A stretch of DNA of 39,075 nt, taken from Pirellulaceae bacterium. Lineage in GTDB: Bacteria > Planctomycetota > Planctomycetia > Pirellulales > Pirellulaceae. Shown here in pieces: positions 26,668 to 39,075 of this stretch. Each line of letters begins with the position of its first letter. Within the stretch, counting starts at the first letter, position 1. The position numbers and the translations under genes are program-made. The DNA is taken from positions 1 to 39,075 of the forward strand of contig JAALLA010000018.1 in the NCBI GenBank assembly GCA_011087765.1, written 5' to 3'. The notes under the pieces were generated by a model that had not been told where the DNA came from, did no database searches, and saw nothing but the letters and a program-made list of their open reading frames with translations.

Positions 26668-26700
26668 AAAAAAACCGCTCCGTGTTCGACGAAGCGGTTT
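26668..26700 (-). terminator. Intrinsic terminator after rpsG
   Basis: On the minus strand AAACCGCTTCGT, loop CGAAC, ACGGAGCGGTTT (12 bp with one G-U), then a T-run. It sits 16 bp beyond the rpsG stop and would uncouple most fusA transcription from rpsL-rpsG. Confidence 0.9.
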
Positions 26701-26715
26701 GGATTCTGTTTTGTG

Positions 26716-27186
26716 TTACCAAGCGAAGTGAGCAAACGCTTTGTTCGCTTCAGCCATTCGATGGGTATTCTCGCGTTTCGTCATCGCTGCACCTTCTCGG
26801 TTGTAAGCGGCAACTAATTCATCGGCAAGACGCAAATGAGTCGGACGACCCTTCTTGTCTCGGATCGCCGTTAAGAGCCAACGAATCGCGAGCGATTGCT
26901 GGCGACTTCGACTAACCTGCATCGGCACCTGATAAGACGCACCACCAACTCGCTTTGAGCGAACTTCAATGTGCGGCTTCACGTTCTCGACGGCCGTTGT
27001 GAAAACGTCAATCGATTCAGCCTCCGGAACTCGCTTCTTGATTTCATCCAGGGCGTTGTAGAAAACAGCCTGTGCTGTGGTTTTCTTCCCATCCCACATT
27101 AAGCAATTGATGAACTTACTAGCCAAAATGGAATCAAACTTTGGATCCGGTTTTAGCTGCGTTCGGCTGGCGGTAATTCTTCCCAT
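26716..27186 (-). CDS. rpsG: 30S ribosomal protein S7
   Basis: 156 residues, the normal length for bacterial S7, which nucleates assembly of the 30S head by binding the 3' major domain of 16S rRNA. Family motifs include [25 protein letters not shown] and the C-terminal [16 protein letters not shown]. It lies 65 bp downstream of rpsL in the usual order and is followed by a strong terminator before fusA. Confidence 0.97.
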   Translation of the reverse strand: MGRITASRTQLKPDPKFDSILASKFINCLMWDGKKTTAQAVFYNALDEIKKRVPEAESIDVFTTAVENVKPHIEVRSKRVGGASYQVPMQVSRSRQQSLAIRWLLTAIRDKKGRPTHLRLADELVAAYNREGAAMTKRENTHRMAEANKAFAHFAW

Positions 27187-27251
27187 GGTACTCTGTATTT
27201 TTATAAGTAATGTTTGCTATTGATATTTAGAGGTGCGAACAACGCAACGAA

Positions 27252-27617
27252 CTACTTCTTCGCGCCGTAACGACTTCGCGACTGCTTTCGGTTTTCAACA
27301 CCCAATGTGTCTTGAGCACCGCGGACAACTTGATACCGAACACCCGGAAGATCGCGGACTCGCCCGCCTCGTACCAATACGATCGAGTGCTCCTGCAAGT
27401 TGTGGCCTTCTCCAGGAATGTAAACCGTGACTTCTTTTCCGTTGGATAGTCGCACACGTGTGATCTTCCGCAACGCCGAATTCGGCTTCTTCGGAGTCAT
27501 TGTCCGAACCTGCAGACACACACCCTGCTTTTGAGGGCAACGCTCCAAAACAGGAGCTTTGGTAAATTTGCGCTTCTTCTTGCGTTTTTTGCGGAGAAGT
27601 TGATTAATCGTAGGCAT
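27252..27617 (-). CDS. rpsL: 30S ribosomal protein S12
   Basis: 121 residues, close to the usual 123-124. S12 lines the decoding centre and controls accuracy. The conserved [11 protein letters not shown] loop contains Lys43, and [10 protein letters not shown] is intact. At position 88, where most bacteria have Lys (GGRVKDLPG), this protein has Arg (GGRVRDLPG). Lys43 and Lys88 are the classic streptomycin-resistance sites, and Lys88Arg is one of the known changes. The N-terminus is very basic ([12 protein letters not shown]). It has its own promoter at 27720-27747 and heads the rpsL-rpsG unit. Confidence 0.97.
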   Translation of the reverse strand: MPTINQLLRKKRKKKRKFTKAPVLERCPQKQGVCLQVRTMTPKKPNSALRKITRVRLSNGKEVTVYIPGEGHNLQEHSIVLVRGGRVRDLPGVRYQVVRGAQDTLGVENRKQSRSRYGAKK

Positions 27618-27719
27618 TCGTTCTTCTATCTATCCACGCGTCGATTTCGTCGACGCTACTAATTCCAGGTGAATTTTCAACCGGCCCACCTGCGCAAATC
27701 GCACAAGTGGAAGCCCGTA

Positions 27720-27747
27720 AAAATAATAGTTTTATGCGAAATGTCAA
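27720..27747 (-). promoter_or_regulatory. Promoter of rpsL-rpsG
   Basis: On the minus strand a perfect TTGACA (27747-27742), a 16-nt spacer, then TATTTT (27725-27720), in an A/T-rich setting. It lies between the rpoC terminator and rpsL, giving a leader of about 100 nt. Confidence 0.6.
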
Positions 27748-27853
27748 CCTCAAATCGACATTTCAATATGTCATTTCGGGGAGGATGGGGGAAATAGCAT
27801 CACCAATAGATGTCTATCGGCTCAGATGCTTCATAATTGCCCATTTTCCAAGG

Positions 27854-27890
27854 AAAAAACCGATTTAGCGGCAACTTTCGCCACTTCGGT
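27854..27890 (-). terminator. Probable intrinsic terminator after rpoC
   Basis: On the minus strand ACCGA and TCGGT enclose AGTGGC, loop GAAAGTT, GCCGCT with an AAA bulge, followed by T6. It starts about 20 nt after the rpoC stop. Confidence 0.7.
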
Positions 27891-27910
27891 CAATTTCCCC
27901 TTACCCTTGG

Positions 27911-30900
27911 CTAAGCCCCTCCATCTAATACGTCTTGCCACTCCTTGAGCTTGTCCCACTCACCAGCAGCTGCCAACTGGGCCTGATCAGGCCATGTCGA
28001 CGGATTCATGGTCGCCATGATTCCACCCGCGTGATTAAGAACTTCCTTAATCTGATCCGGCGTCGTTTGAGCTAACTGCTGAAAACTCATCAACCCAACG
28101 CTGTTTAACAACCCAGCGACTTGAGGCCCAATTCCTTCGATTTTGGTCAAGTCATCCGAGACTACAACCCTTCCTCCATTGAGCTGATCCTGCCACTGAC
28201 TCAGTTTGTCCCACTCACCAACAGCTGCCAGTTGAGCTTGATCTGCCCAAGTTGTCGGATCCTGAGAATCAAATCCACCAGCAACTAAAAAGTCTTTCAA
28301 CTCTGCAGCGGATGCCTGTGTCAGTTGTGTAAAGGTTGTAATTCCCGCCGTCGCAAGATGCTCAGCAATCTTAGGGCCAATACCCTCAATTTTTGTCAAG
28401 TCATCCGCCCCGGCGGCCACGGGGGCCGGTGCCGATTCCGCAGGACGACCGCCATTCAAACGATCTTGCCAATCTTGCAATTGCGTCCAAGCTCCAACCG
28501 CAGCCAATTGAGCCTGATCGCACCAAGTGGTTGCGTCATGAGCTCCATAACCCCCGACTGCATCCAGTATTTCTCGAATCTGTACCGATCCAGCCGAAGC
28601 CAATTGGGAGTAGGACATAATACCGGCCGCATTCAAGTGACCCGCAATCGCCGGCCCGATCCCTTCGATCCGAGTCAAATCATCAACTTCGACCGGTGTC
28701 GACGGAACCGCCGCCGGTGCCTCTGTAGGAGTCACACGACCGCCATCGAGACGCGTTTGCCATTCTTTCAATTGATCCCACTCACCTCGAGCAGCCATCT
28801 GCGATTGGTCGGGCCAAGTGGTTGTGTCATGCGCCCCATAGCCACCGATATTATCCAAGATCGACCGGATTCTCGCTGGATCCGTTCCCGCAAGTTCCGC
28901 AAAAGTGAAAATACCAGCGTCATTAAGATGCCTTGCAATCGCAGGACCAATTCCCTCGATACGAGTCAAATCATCACCGGTTGCGGGCATCGGCTCGGGT
29001 GCAGTAAAGCCGCCGAGCAAAGCGTCCAGACCAGCGTCATGAACCGCTCCAGCCATTGGCACAACTTCTTGAGTCGCCATCGCGTTGGAGAAATCATCGC
29101 CACCAATTACCGCTCCGGTATCCGCTGACGCACCACCGTCACCACCGAAAATTTTCCATGGATCGTCGACTTGTTCGGGTGCCTGAGTTTCCGCCTGCAA
29201 CTTCATCGCTTCCAAGTTGTACTGAACATCGGAATCCTGGAATGTTCGGAATCCTGTTCCTGCCGGAATCAGATGGCCAAGAATAACGTTTTCTTTCAAA
29301 CCAACGAGGTTGTCGACTTTCCCAGCCAATGCCGCTTCGGTAAGAACCTTGGTTGTTTCCTGGAAACTCGCCGCCGAGATGAAACTCGAACTCTGGACAG
29401 CCGCCTTGGTGATACCCAATAGCTGAGTACTGTAAGTCGCCGACTTCGGCTTGGTGCACTTAGCTGGCTTTCCGCCGAGTGTCTCCACTTGAGCGTTCGT
29501 GTCTTCGAAAACGACCTTGGGAACGATTTGACCTTTTGAGAAATCGCTATCCGCTTTGTCGGTCACTTTCACGCATTTTGCCAACTGGTCATTGACCTGC
29601 TGGAAATCAAATCGATCGCAAATCAAACCCGGTAACATGTTAGTGTCACCTGCAGACTCGATTTTCACTTTTCTAAGCATCCGGGCGATAATGATCTCAA
29701 CGTGCTTATCGTTAATTTCCACACGCTGACTTCGGTAGACCTGCTGAATCTCATGACCGAGGTATTGCTGGACGGCCTCTTCACCGGACACCCGCAGAAT
29801 ATCGTGAGGAACCAGCGGACCGTCAACCAATTGCTGACCCGCTTTAACGATGTCGCCAGTGTGAACCCGGAACCGCTTTCCAGGTGGAACCAGGTGCTCT
29901 GCTTCAATTCCACTTTCACTCTTAACAACAATCGATCGCTTTCCACGCTTCTTCTCAGATAGAATTTCAACGACACCGTCGATTTCGGCGAGAACCGCCG
30001 GGTCTTTCGGTTTTCGTGCTTCGAAAATCTCGGTGACTCGTGGCAGACCTCCAGTAATATCAGAAATACCGGACGCTTCCCGCGGAGTTTCCGCAACCGT
30101 CGATCCTGCAGAAATCATATCCCCTTCGTCGACCGTAATGTTCGCTCGCTCAGGCAGATAGTAAACATCCGCAACATTTCCATCGCTGTCTTCAATCACG
30201 ATTTGAGGATGCATGTCACCTTTGAAATCAATGATGGTCTTTCGAATCGTTCCACTGGCTTCCGTTTCGATCTGCATCGTCTCGCCATCGATAATGTCTT
30301 CGAAGCGAACTTTACCAGCAACTTCCGAAAGTACTGGAACCGCAAACGGGTTCCATTCGCAGAGGACAACATCACTTTCAACCTCTTGGTCGTCCGCAAC
30401 GCGGAGTATCGAACCTTGAGGAATCTTATGACTTTCCAATTCGCGGCCACGTGGATCCAGAATCGAAATTTCTCCATTTCGATTCAACACCACTGTGTCG
30501 CCTTTGTCGTTCGTCGCGTAACGCATACGTGTGATCTTAACGACACCCGCACGGGTACATTTCTTCTGGTTCTCTTCGGTAACCGTACTGGCAACACCAC
30601 CGATGTGGAATGTCCGCATCGTCAACTGGGTTCCGGGTTCACCGATACTCTGGGCGGCGATGATACCAACCGCCATGCCCTCTTCGACCATATCTCCGGT
30701 CGACATGTCCATTCCATAACAACAGCGACAAACACCCAGAGGCGCATCGCAGGTCATTGGACTGCGAACCTGAATCTTCTCTAATCCCATCTCTTCGATT
30801 TTACGCGCGATCTCCGGCGTAATCATCTGGCTCTCGCGAACCACGACTTCATCGGTGACAGGGTTAACGATGTTCTGTCGAGATACACGACCATTGATCG

Positions 30901-33382
30901 CCGTCGCCAACCGAACTTCAACTTGCTCACCTCGATAAATCACACCTTTGGTAATCCCCAGCGTGGTTCCACAATCTTCCATTGTGATCACAACGTTTTG
31001 GGCAACGTCAGCGAGCTTACGTGTCAGGTAACCGGAGTCTGCCGTCTTCAAGGCGGTATCAGCCAAACCCTTTCGAGCACCGTGAGTCGAAGAGAAGTAT
31101 TCCAAAACCGACAGGCCTTCGCGGAAGTTCGCCTTAATCGGCGTCTCGATAATCTCACCGGACGGCTTGGCCATCAAACCACGCATGCCAGCTAACTGTC
31201 GAATCTGCTCAACACCACCACGAGCACCCGAATGCGCCATCAGGAACACGGGATTAACGTAGCCCATACCGCCACGATAATCGGTCTCCATCGCCGCCAT
31301 CATTTCCTTTGTGATACTTTCACGAGCATGCGTCCAGGTATCAAGCACCTTGTTATATCGCTCTTGCTCAGTAATCACTCCACGCTCGTAATGCTTACGA
31401 AACTTGAGGACTTCTTTCTCAGCCGCAGCAACGATTTTCTCTTTGGAATCCGGTGTCACCAAGTCGTCCGTCGCAAACGACAGACCACTTCGCGTACTTT
31501 CCCGGAAACCGAGTTGGTTCATATCGTCCAAGAGATCGATCGTTTCGCGACGACCCAAACTCTGATAACAATCTGAAATCACAACCGCGAGATCGCCACT
31601 CTTGAGTGGGTAATTATAAAAATCAAGTCCGTCCGGAAGCATCATGTTAAACATGATCCGGCCATAACTGGTCTCAATAATCTGACTCGGCAATCGCTCT
31701 TCTTCGTTGACACGCACAAACCGTCCTTCAGGCAGACGAACTTTAATACGTGCATGAAGCTTAATGACGCCCTGTGCAAACGCTGTATCGGCCTCATCGA
31801 GAGACGAAAATACCATTCCGTCTCCTTCCTGATTAGGAAGCACCAATGAAACGTAATAGCAACCCATCACAGTATCCTGAGACGGACTCATAATCGGCCG
31901 GCCATTGGACGGGGCAAAAATATTGTTGGTTGAAAGCATCAGCGTGTGCGCTTCGACCTGAGCCTCAATTGAAAGCGGCAAGTGAACCGCCATCTGGTCA
32001 CCGTCGAAGTCAGCATTAAATCCTTTACACACCAAGGGGTGTAAGTGGATCGCGTTGCCTTCCACAAGAATCGGCTCGAATGCCTGAATTCCCATTCGGT
32101 GAAGAGTCGGAGCACGATTCAACATAACCGGATGGTTACGAATCACCTGCTCAAGAATATCCCAGACTTCTTCATCCTTCCGCTCGAGCATCTTCTTGGC
32201 GCTCTTAATCGTATCGGCATGCCCTAATTCCTTGAGCTTGCGAATGATAAACGGTTGATAAAGCTCCAACGCAATCTTCTTAGGAAGACCACATTGATGG
32301 AGTTTCAATCGAGCGCCCACCACGATCACGGAACGAGCAGAATAGTCAACACGCTTACCAAGAAGGTTCTCGCGGAATCGACCCTGCTTACCCTTGATCA
32401 TGTCAGTCAATGATTTCAACGGTCGGTTGCTACTGCCGAGAACCGGTCGCTTACAACGGTTGTTGTCAAACAACGCGTCAACCGATTGCTGCAACATCCG
32501 CTTTTCGTTGCGAATGATGACCTCGGGCGCGTTCAGGTCGACTAGTTTTCGAAGTCGGTTGTTCCGGTTGATAATCCGGCGATAGAGATCGTTGAGATCC
32601 GATGTCGCAAAGTTACCCGAATCCAACAACACGAGCGGACGAAGATCCGGAGGAATCACCGGGATTACATCGAGCACCATCCACTCGGGCTTGTTATCGC
32701 TATCTCGAATTGACTCCACGATCTTCAACCGGTTGGTCAAGTCTTTTCGCTTTTGCTTCGAACCGGTCTCAGCAAGTTCAATTCGCAAGTCGTCCGACAA
32801 TCTGACCAAATCAAGCTCCGCCAGAAGCTCCCGGACAGCATCGGCTCCCATGTTCGCAGTGAAACTTCCCTCGCCAAACTCTGCGCGTGCAGCGCGGTAC
32901 TCTTCTTCGGTCAGCAACTGCTGCCGCTCAAGGTCAGTATCTTTGGGGTCGGTCACCACATAATCCTGGAAGTAAATCACCTTCTCAAGACTACTCGTCT
33001 TCATGTTTAGCAAATTACCCAATCGACTGGGCATTGCTTTGAAAAACCAGATGTGCACGACGGGTGCGGCCAATTCAATATGACCCATTCGTTTACGACG
33101 AACACGCGAGTGCGTTACCTTAACGCCACAGCGATCACAAATCATGCCCTTGTACTTCATGCCGCGGTATTTACCACAGGCACATTCCCAGTCCTTCTCA
33201 GGCCCGAAAATTCGCTCGCAGAACAAACCATCTTTTTCCGGACGGTAAGTACGATAGTTAATCGTTTCAGGTTTTTTCACTTCGCCCATGGACCATGAGC
33301 GAATATCGTGAGGACGAGCCAAAGAGATTTTGACTGAAGCATAATCGTTGATGCGATCGTAGGTGGTGTCGGCAGTCGCCAT
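27911..33382 (-). CDS. rpoC: DNA-directed RNA polymerase beta' subunit with four C-terminal HhH-type repeats
   Basis: The 1823-residue subunit is about 400 longer than E. coli RpoC (1407). ATG 33382 (MATADTTYD) is preferred to a frame start at 33442, because AGGAGCAGGTG precedes it. The N-terminal zinc ribbon has Cys67, Cys69, Cys82 and Cys85. The catalytic NADFDGD is at 456-462 with Asp458, Asp460 and Asp462, and the second zinc site is in [12 protein letters not shown]. The canonical core ends with [12 protein letters not shown] and [14 protein letters not shown] near residue 1377. After an acidic Gly/Ala-rich linker come four tandem domains (residues 1470-1822), each beginning DDLT(R/K)IEGIGP and ending in [15 protein letters not shown]. 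The first three end before Pro/Ala-rich or short linkers. It follows rpoB by 143 bp. Confidence 0.97.
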   Translation of the reverse strand: MATADTTYDRINDYASVKISLARPHDIRSWSMGEVKKPETINYRTYRPEKDGLFCERIFGPEKDWECACGKYRGMKYKGMICDRCGVKVTHSRVRRKRMGHIELAAPVVHIWFFKAMPSRLGNLLNMKTSSLEKVIYFQDYVVTDPKDTDLERQQLLTEEEYRAARAEFGEGSFTANMGADAVRELLAELDLVRLSDDLRIELAETGSKQKRKDLTNRLKIVESIRDSDNKPEWMVLDVIPVIPPDLRPLVLLDSGNFATSDLNDLYRRIINRNNRLRKLVDLNAPEVIIRNEKRMLQQSVDALFDNNRCKRPVLGSSNRPLKSLTDMIKGKQGRFRENLLGKRVDYSARSVIVVGARLKLHQCGLPKKIALELYQPFIIRKLKELGHADTIKSAKKMLERKDEEVWDILEQVIRNHPVMLNRAPTLHRMGIQAFEPILVEGNAIHLHPLVCKGFNADFDGDQMAVHLPLSIEAQVEAHTLMLSTNNIFAPSNGRPIMSPSQDTVMGCYYVSLVLPNQEGDGMVFSSLDEADTAFAQGVIKLHARIKVRLPEGRFVRVNEEERLPSQIIETSYGRIMFNMMLPDGLDFYNYPLKSGDLAVVISDCYQSLGRRETIDLLDDMNQLGFRESTRSGLSFATDDLVTPDSKEKIVAAAEKEVLKFRKHYERGVITEQERYNKVLDTWTHARESITKEMMAAMETDYRGGMGYVNPVFLMAHSGARGGVEQIRQLAGMRGLMAKPSGEIIETPIKANFREGLSVLEYFSSTHGARKGLADTALKTADSGYLTRKLADVAQNVVITMEDCGTTLGITKGVIYRGEQVEVRLATAINGRVSRQNIVNPVTDEVVVRESQMITPEIARKIEEMGLEKIQVRSPMTCDAPLGVCRCCYGMDMSTGDMVEEGMAVGIIAAQSIGEPGTQLTMRTFHIGGVASTVTEENQKKCTRAGVVKITRMRYATNDKGDTVVLNRNGEISILDPRGRELESHKIPQGSILRVADDQEVESDVVLCEWNPFAVPVLSEVAGKVRFEDIIDGETMQIETEASGTIRKTIIDFKGDMHPQIVIEDSDGNVADVYYLPERANITVDEGDMISAGSTVAETPREASGISDITGGLPRVTEIFEARKPKDPAVLAEIDGVVEILSEKKRGKRSIVVKSESGIEAEHLVPPGKRFRVHTGDIVKAGQQLVDGPLVPHDILRVSGEEAVQQYLGHEIQQVYRSQRVEINDKHVEIIIARMLRKVKIESAGDTNMLPGLICDRFDFQQVNDQLAKCVKVTDKADSDFSKGQIVPKVVFEDTNAQVETLGGKPAKCTKPKSATYSTQLLGITKAAVQSSSFISAASFQETTKVLTEAALAGKVDNLVGLKENVILGHLIPAGTGFRTFQDSDVQYNLEAMKLQAETQAPEQVDDPWKIFGGDGGASADTGAVIGGDDFSNAMATQEVVPMAGAVHDAGLDALLGGFTAPEPMPATGDDLTRIEGIGPAIARHLNDAGIFTFAELAGTDPARIRSILDNIGGYGAHDTTTWPDQSQMAARGEWDQLKEWQTRLDGGRVTPTEAPAAVPSTPVEVDDLTRIEGIGPAIAGHLNAAGIMSYSQLASAGSVQIREILDAVGGYGAHDATTWCDQAQLAAVGAWTQLQDWQDRLNGGRPAESAPAPVAAGADDLTKIEGIGPKIAEHLATAGITTFTQLTQASAAELKDFLVAGGFDSQDPTTWADQAQLAAVGEWDKLSQWQDQLNGGRVVVSDDLTKIEGIGPQVAGLLNSVGLMSFQQLAQTTPDQIKEVLNHAGGIMATMNPSTWPDQAQLAAAGEWDKLKEWQDVLDGGA
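27914..28975 (-). repeat. Four tandem HhH-type coding repeats in rpoC
   Basis: Repeat units start at 28975, 28684, 28405 and 28156, with periods of 97, 93 and 83 codons. Each opens with DDLTxIEGIGPxIAxHL, a GIGP hairpin typical of non-specific nucleic-acid-binding helix-hairpin-helix modules. Each closes with WxDQAQLAAxGEWDxLxxWQDxLxGG. The copies are clearly related but not identical, so the array is not a recent duplication. Confidence 0.9.
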
Positions 33383-33525
33383 AAATTCACCTGCTCCTTT
33401 TAAGTATTTTAAATCGTTTGTTTTAAGGGAGAGCGTTTTCAAGCCGGTCAGGGCTTCTGCAACGCAAACAGTCGTTTGGCATTCACGCGGGCAGGGTCAA
33501 ACCGCTGCCCCGCTGTGCCACGGAC

Positions 33526-37260
<3,735 letters not shown>

Positions 37261-37764
37261 AAGCGCAGAATCTCCGGTATCAGATTAGTCGAGTAAGTGA
37301 TGGTTCAATCGCGATTCCAGTCGTTCGCGAAAACGCGAAATCCAACCGAACAAACGGCAATGCGCAGACAATCAAACCCAGGAAAACAACCGCAGGATTC
37401 CAATTTAATGAATCCGCGCACGCCGGTTTCGAACACAAGTCCTGGATTTTCAAAAAATCTCCAAGTGTGCGATTCCCGAGCATATCGTTCCCTGAATTGG
37501 CCGACCGCTTTCGCGCCTCATCAGAAGCGTTCCACCGTCGACTTTGGTGAATGAACAACACATCGCTTGAAATGGCTATTGTCGAAGACCTTGCTACTAA
37601 CGATCTCCTAAAGACCCAGGGCACCGCGGAGCCGTTCCATTCCGCGATGCTTGGCCTACTTCATTCGGTTGCGAAATTCACAACCAAAGTGACCGCGCCA
37701 ACCACTCTCATGGATTAACGCGGCCCGTACTCCGAGCTTTTGAGCCAGAGTCGGTCGCAACGAA
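37261..37764. other. 504-bp non-coding gap between rplL and rpoB
   Basis: No supported gene lies here. A minus-strand frame at 37280-37624 begins with GTG, has no ribosome binding site and no family resemblance, and is rejected. A 6-bp inverted repeat CGCGGA/TCCGCG lies at 37625-37645, without a T-run. I see no clear terminator or consensus promoter, but the length suggests that rpoB has its own transcription or attenuation signals. Confidence 0.6.
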
Positions 37765-38175
37765 CTACTTGAGCTCAACGCTTCCGCCAGCACCTTCAAC
37801 ATCAGCTTTAATCTTGTCAGCGTCTTCCTTAGAAACCGCTTCCTTAAGTGTTGCCGGGCAGCCTTCGACCATCTTCTTGGCTTCCATCAAAGATGCGCCA
37901 GTGATTGTTTTTACAATCTTGACAACATCAAGCTTCTTATCGCCAAAACCAGTCAAGACCACGTCAAACTCAGTCTGAGCTTCAGCGGCTTCTTCACCAC
38001 CGCCACCACCCGCTGCGGCGACCACTACACCACCACCAGCTGCGGCTTTGATACCGTGCTCGTTCTCGAGGTAATCGCTTAGCTCTTTGGCTTGCTTCAA
38101 AGTCATTCCGGCGATTTCGTCACCAAGCTTCTTAGCGTCATCAGAATATTCTACAGTTGCTGCTTCTTCGGACAT
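37765..38175 (-). CDS. rplL: 50S ribosomal protein L7/L12
   Basis: 136 residues. ATG 38175 (MSEEAATVEYS) is preferred to a frame start at 38229, because AAAGGGTGA precedes it and the longer version adds a basic tail foreign to L12. The N-terminal dimerisation domain is followed by an unusually Gly-rich hinge (AAAGGGVVVAAAGGGGGEEAAEA). The C-terminal domain EFDVVLTGFGDKKLDVVKIVK ... GGSVELK recruits translational GTPases such as the EF-G encoded nearby. It has a probable own promoter in the 180 bp gap after rplJ. Confidence 0.96.
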   Translation of the reverse strand: MSEEAATVEYSDDAKKLGDEIAGMTLKQAKELSDYLENEHGIKAAAGGGVVVAAAGGGGGEEAAEAQTEFDVVLTGFGDKKLDVVKIVKTITGASLMEAKKMVEGCPATLKEAVSKEDADKIKADVEGAGGSVELK

Positions 38176-38234
38176 TGGAGTCACCCTTTCGTATCGTCGA
38201 GAAAACAGGCTGCGGAACCCGTCTCTCAAAATTC

Positions 38235-38263
38235 ATTATCAAACTGAACACTTTTATGAACAA
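38235..38263 (-). promoter_or_regulatory. Possible promoter of rplL
   Basis: On the minus strand TTGTTC (38263-38258), a 17-nt spacer, then GATAAT (38240-38235), about 60 nt before the rplL start. It would supply extra L7/L12, which is needed in multiple copies per ribosome. Confidence 0.45.
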
Positions 38264-38355
38264 GTTGACCAGTAAAAACCAACCAACCTCTATTCGACTT
38301 GCCGACTCCGCGATTGGGCAAACGAACTCTATATCCACGGCCAAGCCGTTTATTT

Positions 38356-38880
38356 CTAGCCCTCTTCTTCGCCAACCTGCTTGATCTGACTTACCAACTG
38401 ACCACCTGGGCCAATTAGCTGTGCTGCCAAAGTCGAACCTGGACCAAGAATTTGACCCACCAACATGCTGAGTTGCTCAGCACGACTTGGCCACTTACTG
38501 ATCTCCTTAACACGCTCGGGAGTCAACTGCTCCCCATCCATGACTCCGCCGCGAGCTTCGAACTTCTCGAACTCCTCAGCATCCTCGTTGAGCTCTGTCA
38601 CCTCTTTAACCAACGAAACAAAATCCTCCGCCCCCCACAACACTGCATGAGATCCTTCAATCCCTTCAAATGCCGGGGCCAGCGAGGTACCTTCTGTCGC
38701 ACGACGGGCGAGGCTGTTTTTCACAACCATCATCCCAATCCCTTTGTCACGAAGACGTTTCCGAAGACCGGTCGAGGTGATCGCATCCATTCCTACTACA
38801 TCTGCCAGGACACAATCCGTCACGCCATCAAGTCGACCGGCGAGATCCTTAGACAACAAATCTTTTACGAACTTACTCAT
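38356..38880 (-). CDS. rplJ: 50S ribosomal protein L10
   Basis: 174 residues, normal for L10, which anchors L7/L12 dimers to the ribosome stalk. The N-terminal rRNA-binding domain contains GLRKRLRDKGIGMMVVKNSLARRA, typical of the family. The C-terminal helix (PGGQLVSQIKQVGEEEG) is the L12-docking segment. It follows rplA by 70 bp in the usual order. The ribosome binding site is weak. Confidence 0.96.
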   Translation of the reverse strand: MSKFVKDLLSKDLAGRLDGVTDCVLADVVGMDAITSTGLRKRLRDKGIGMMVVKNSLARRATEGTSLAPAFEGIEGSHAVLWGAEDFVSLVKEVTELNEDAEEFEKFEARGGVMDGEQLTPERVKEISKWPSRAEQLSMLVGQILGPGSTLAAQLIGPGGQLVSQIKQVGEEEG

Positions 38881-38950
38881 AACTTTTGCTTCACTTCATT
38901 ACGTTTTTAAACTGTATGCTTAACCCGACAATCCAAAAGAACTCCAACGA

Positions 38951-39075
38951 CTAAGCAGCCAACGGAATCCCAGGACCCATCGTCGAGGTCAGGGCAATGT
39001 TCTTGACATAAGTCCCCTTCACCGAACTCGGCTTCAACGACTCAATGTACTTCAAAAAGGCACTTACGTTTTCTT
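38951..39075 (-). CDS. rplA: 50S ribosomal protein L1, C-terminal part only (cut by window edge)
   Basis: The last 41 codons of L1 are present, ending at TAG 38951-38953. They read [23 protein letters not shown] followed by PLAA, the conserved L1 C-terminus. The start lies beyond the window. It is the first visible gene of the rplA-rplJ-rplL-rpoBC block. Confidence 0.93.
   Translation of the reverse strand, partial: ENVSAFLKYIESLKPSSVKGTYVKNIALTSTMGPGIPLAA

Noticed and set aside
28325..29128. Plus-strand frame of 267 codons opposite the rpoC repeats
   Set aside because: Antisense shadow; its internal repetition simply mirrors the four coding repeats of rpoC.
37280..37624. Open frame of 114 codons on the minus strand between rplL and rpoB
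   Set aside because: GTG start, no ribosome binding site, unusual composition with no recognisable domain.

Overview
The window looks like a chromosomal piece of a planctomycete, most likely from the Pirellulales. The evidence is a secreted DUF1570-type metallopeptidase, a VPS10/Asp-box secreted protein, a DUF1111 di-haem protein, a compact FabZ/ACP/FabF cluster, scattered single genes with individual promoters, and an rplA-rplJ-rplL-rpoB-rpoC-rpsL-rpsG-fusA block carrying an unusually long RpoC. The rank assignment is inference from gene content; no marker search could be run.

Layout. 1-2052: 3' part of a U32 (RlhA/YdcP-like) protein. 2102-3709 (minus): two small single-pass membrane proteins of similar design. 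4057-8629 (plus): oligoendopeptidase F, a secreted zinc-peptidase/leucine-rich-repeat protein and a creatininase-family hydrolase. 8662-8847: tRNA-His with its own promoter and terminator. 8984-16258 (plus): di-haem cytochrome, a large Asp-box beta-propeller protein and an acyl-activating enzyme. 16276-20354 (minus): an acyl-chain cluster in the order FabZ, ACP, FabZ-like protein without the catalytic His, FabF, then an APH-type kinase. 20647-22410 (plus): PTS enzyme I. 22450-23754 (minus): a GT87/DUF2029 membrane protein. 23943-24263 (minus): a thioredoxin gene interrupted by a single in-frame TGA. 24493 to the end (minus): the translation/transcription block listed above.

The main discovery candidate is the thioredoxin. 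The reading frame is a complete 106-residue thioredoxin in which TGA stands exactly at the first cysteine of the CxxC active site (U-P-P-C). Directly after it lies a hairpin with a GGUC apical loop 18 nt from the UGA, the geometry of a bacterial SECIS element. The gene has its own promoter and a strong terminator. It is best read as a selenocysteine thioredoxin that ordinary gene callers miss entirely.

Other points of interest are a roughly 440-residue extension of RpoC made of four tandem helix-hairpin-helix-type repeats; a FabZ paralogue with Tyr in place of the catalytic His; an acyl carrier protein with an insertion of about 40 residues; and a natural Arg at S12 position 88, a site where Lys-to-Arg is a known streptomycin-resistance change.
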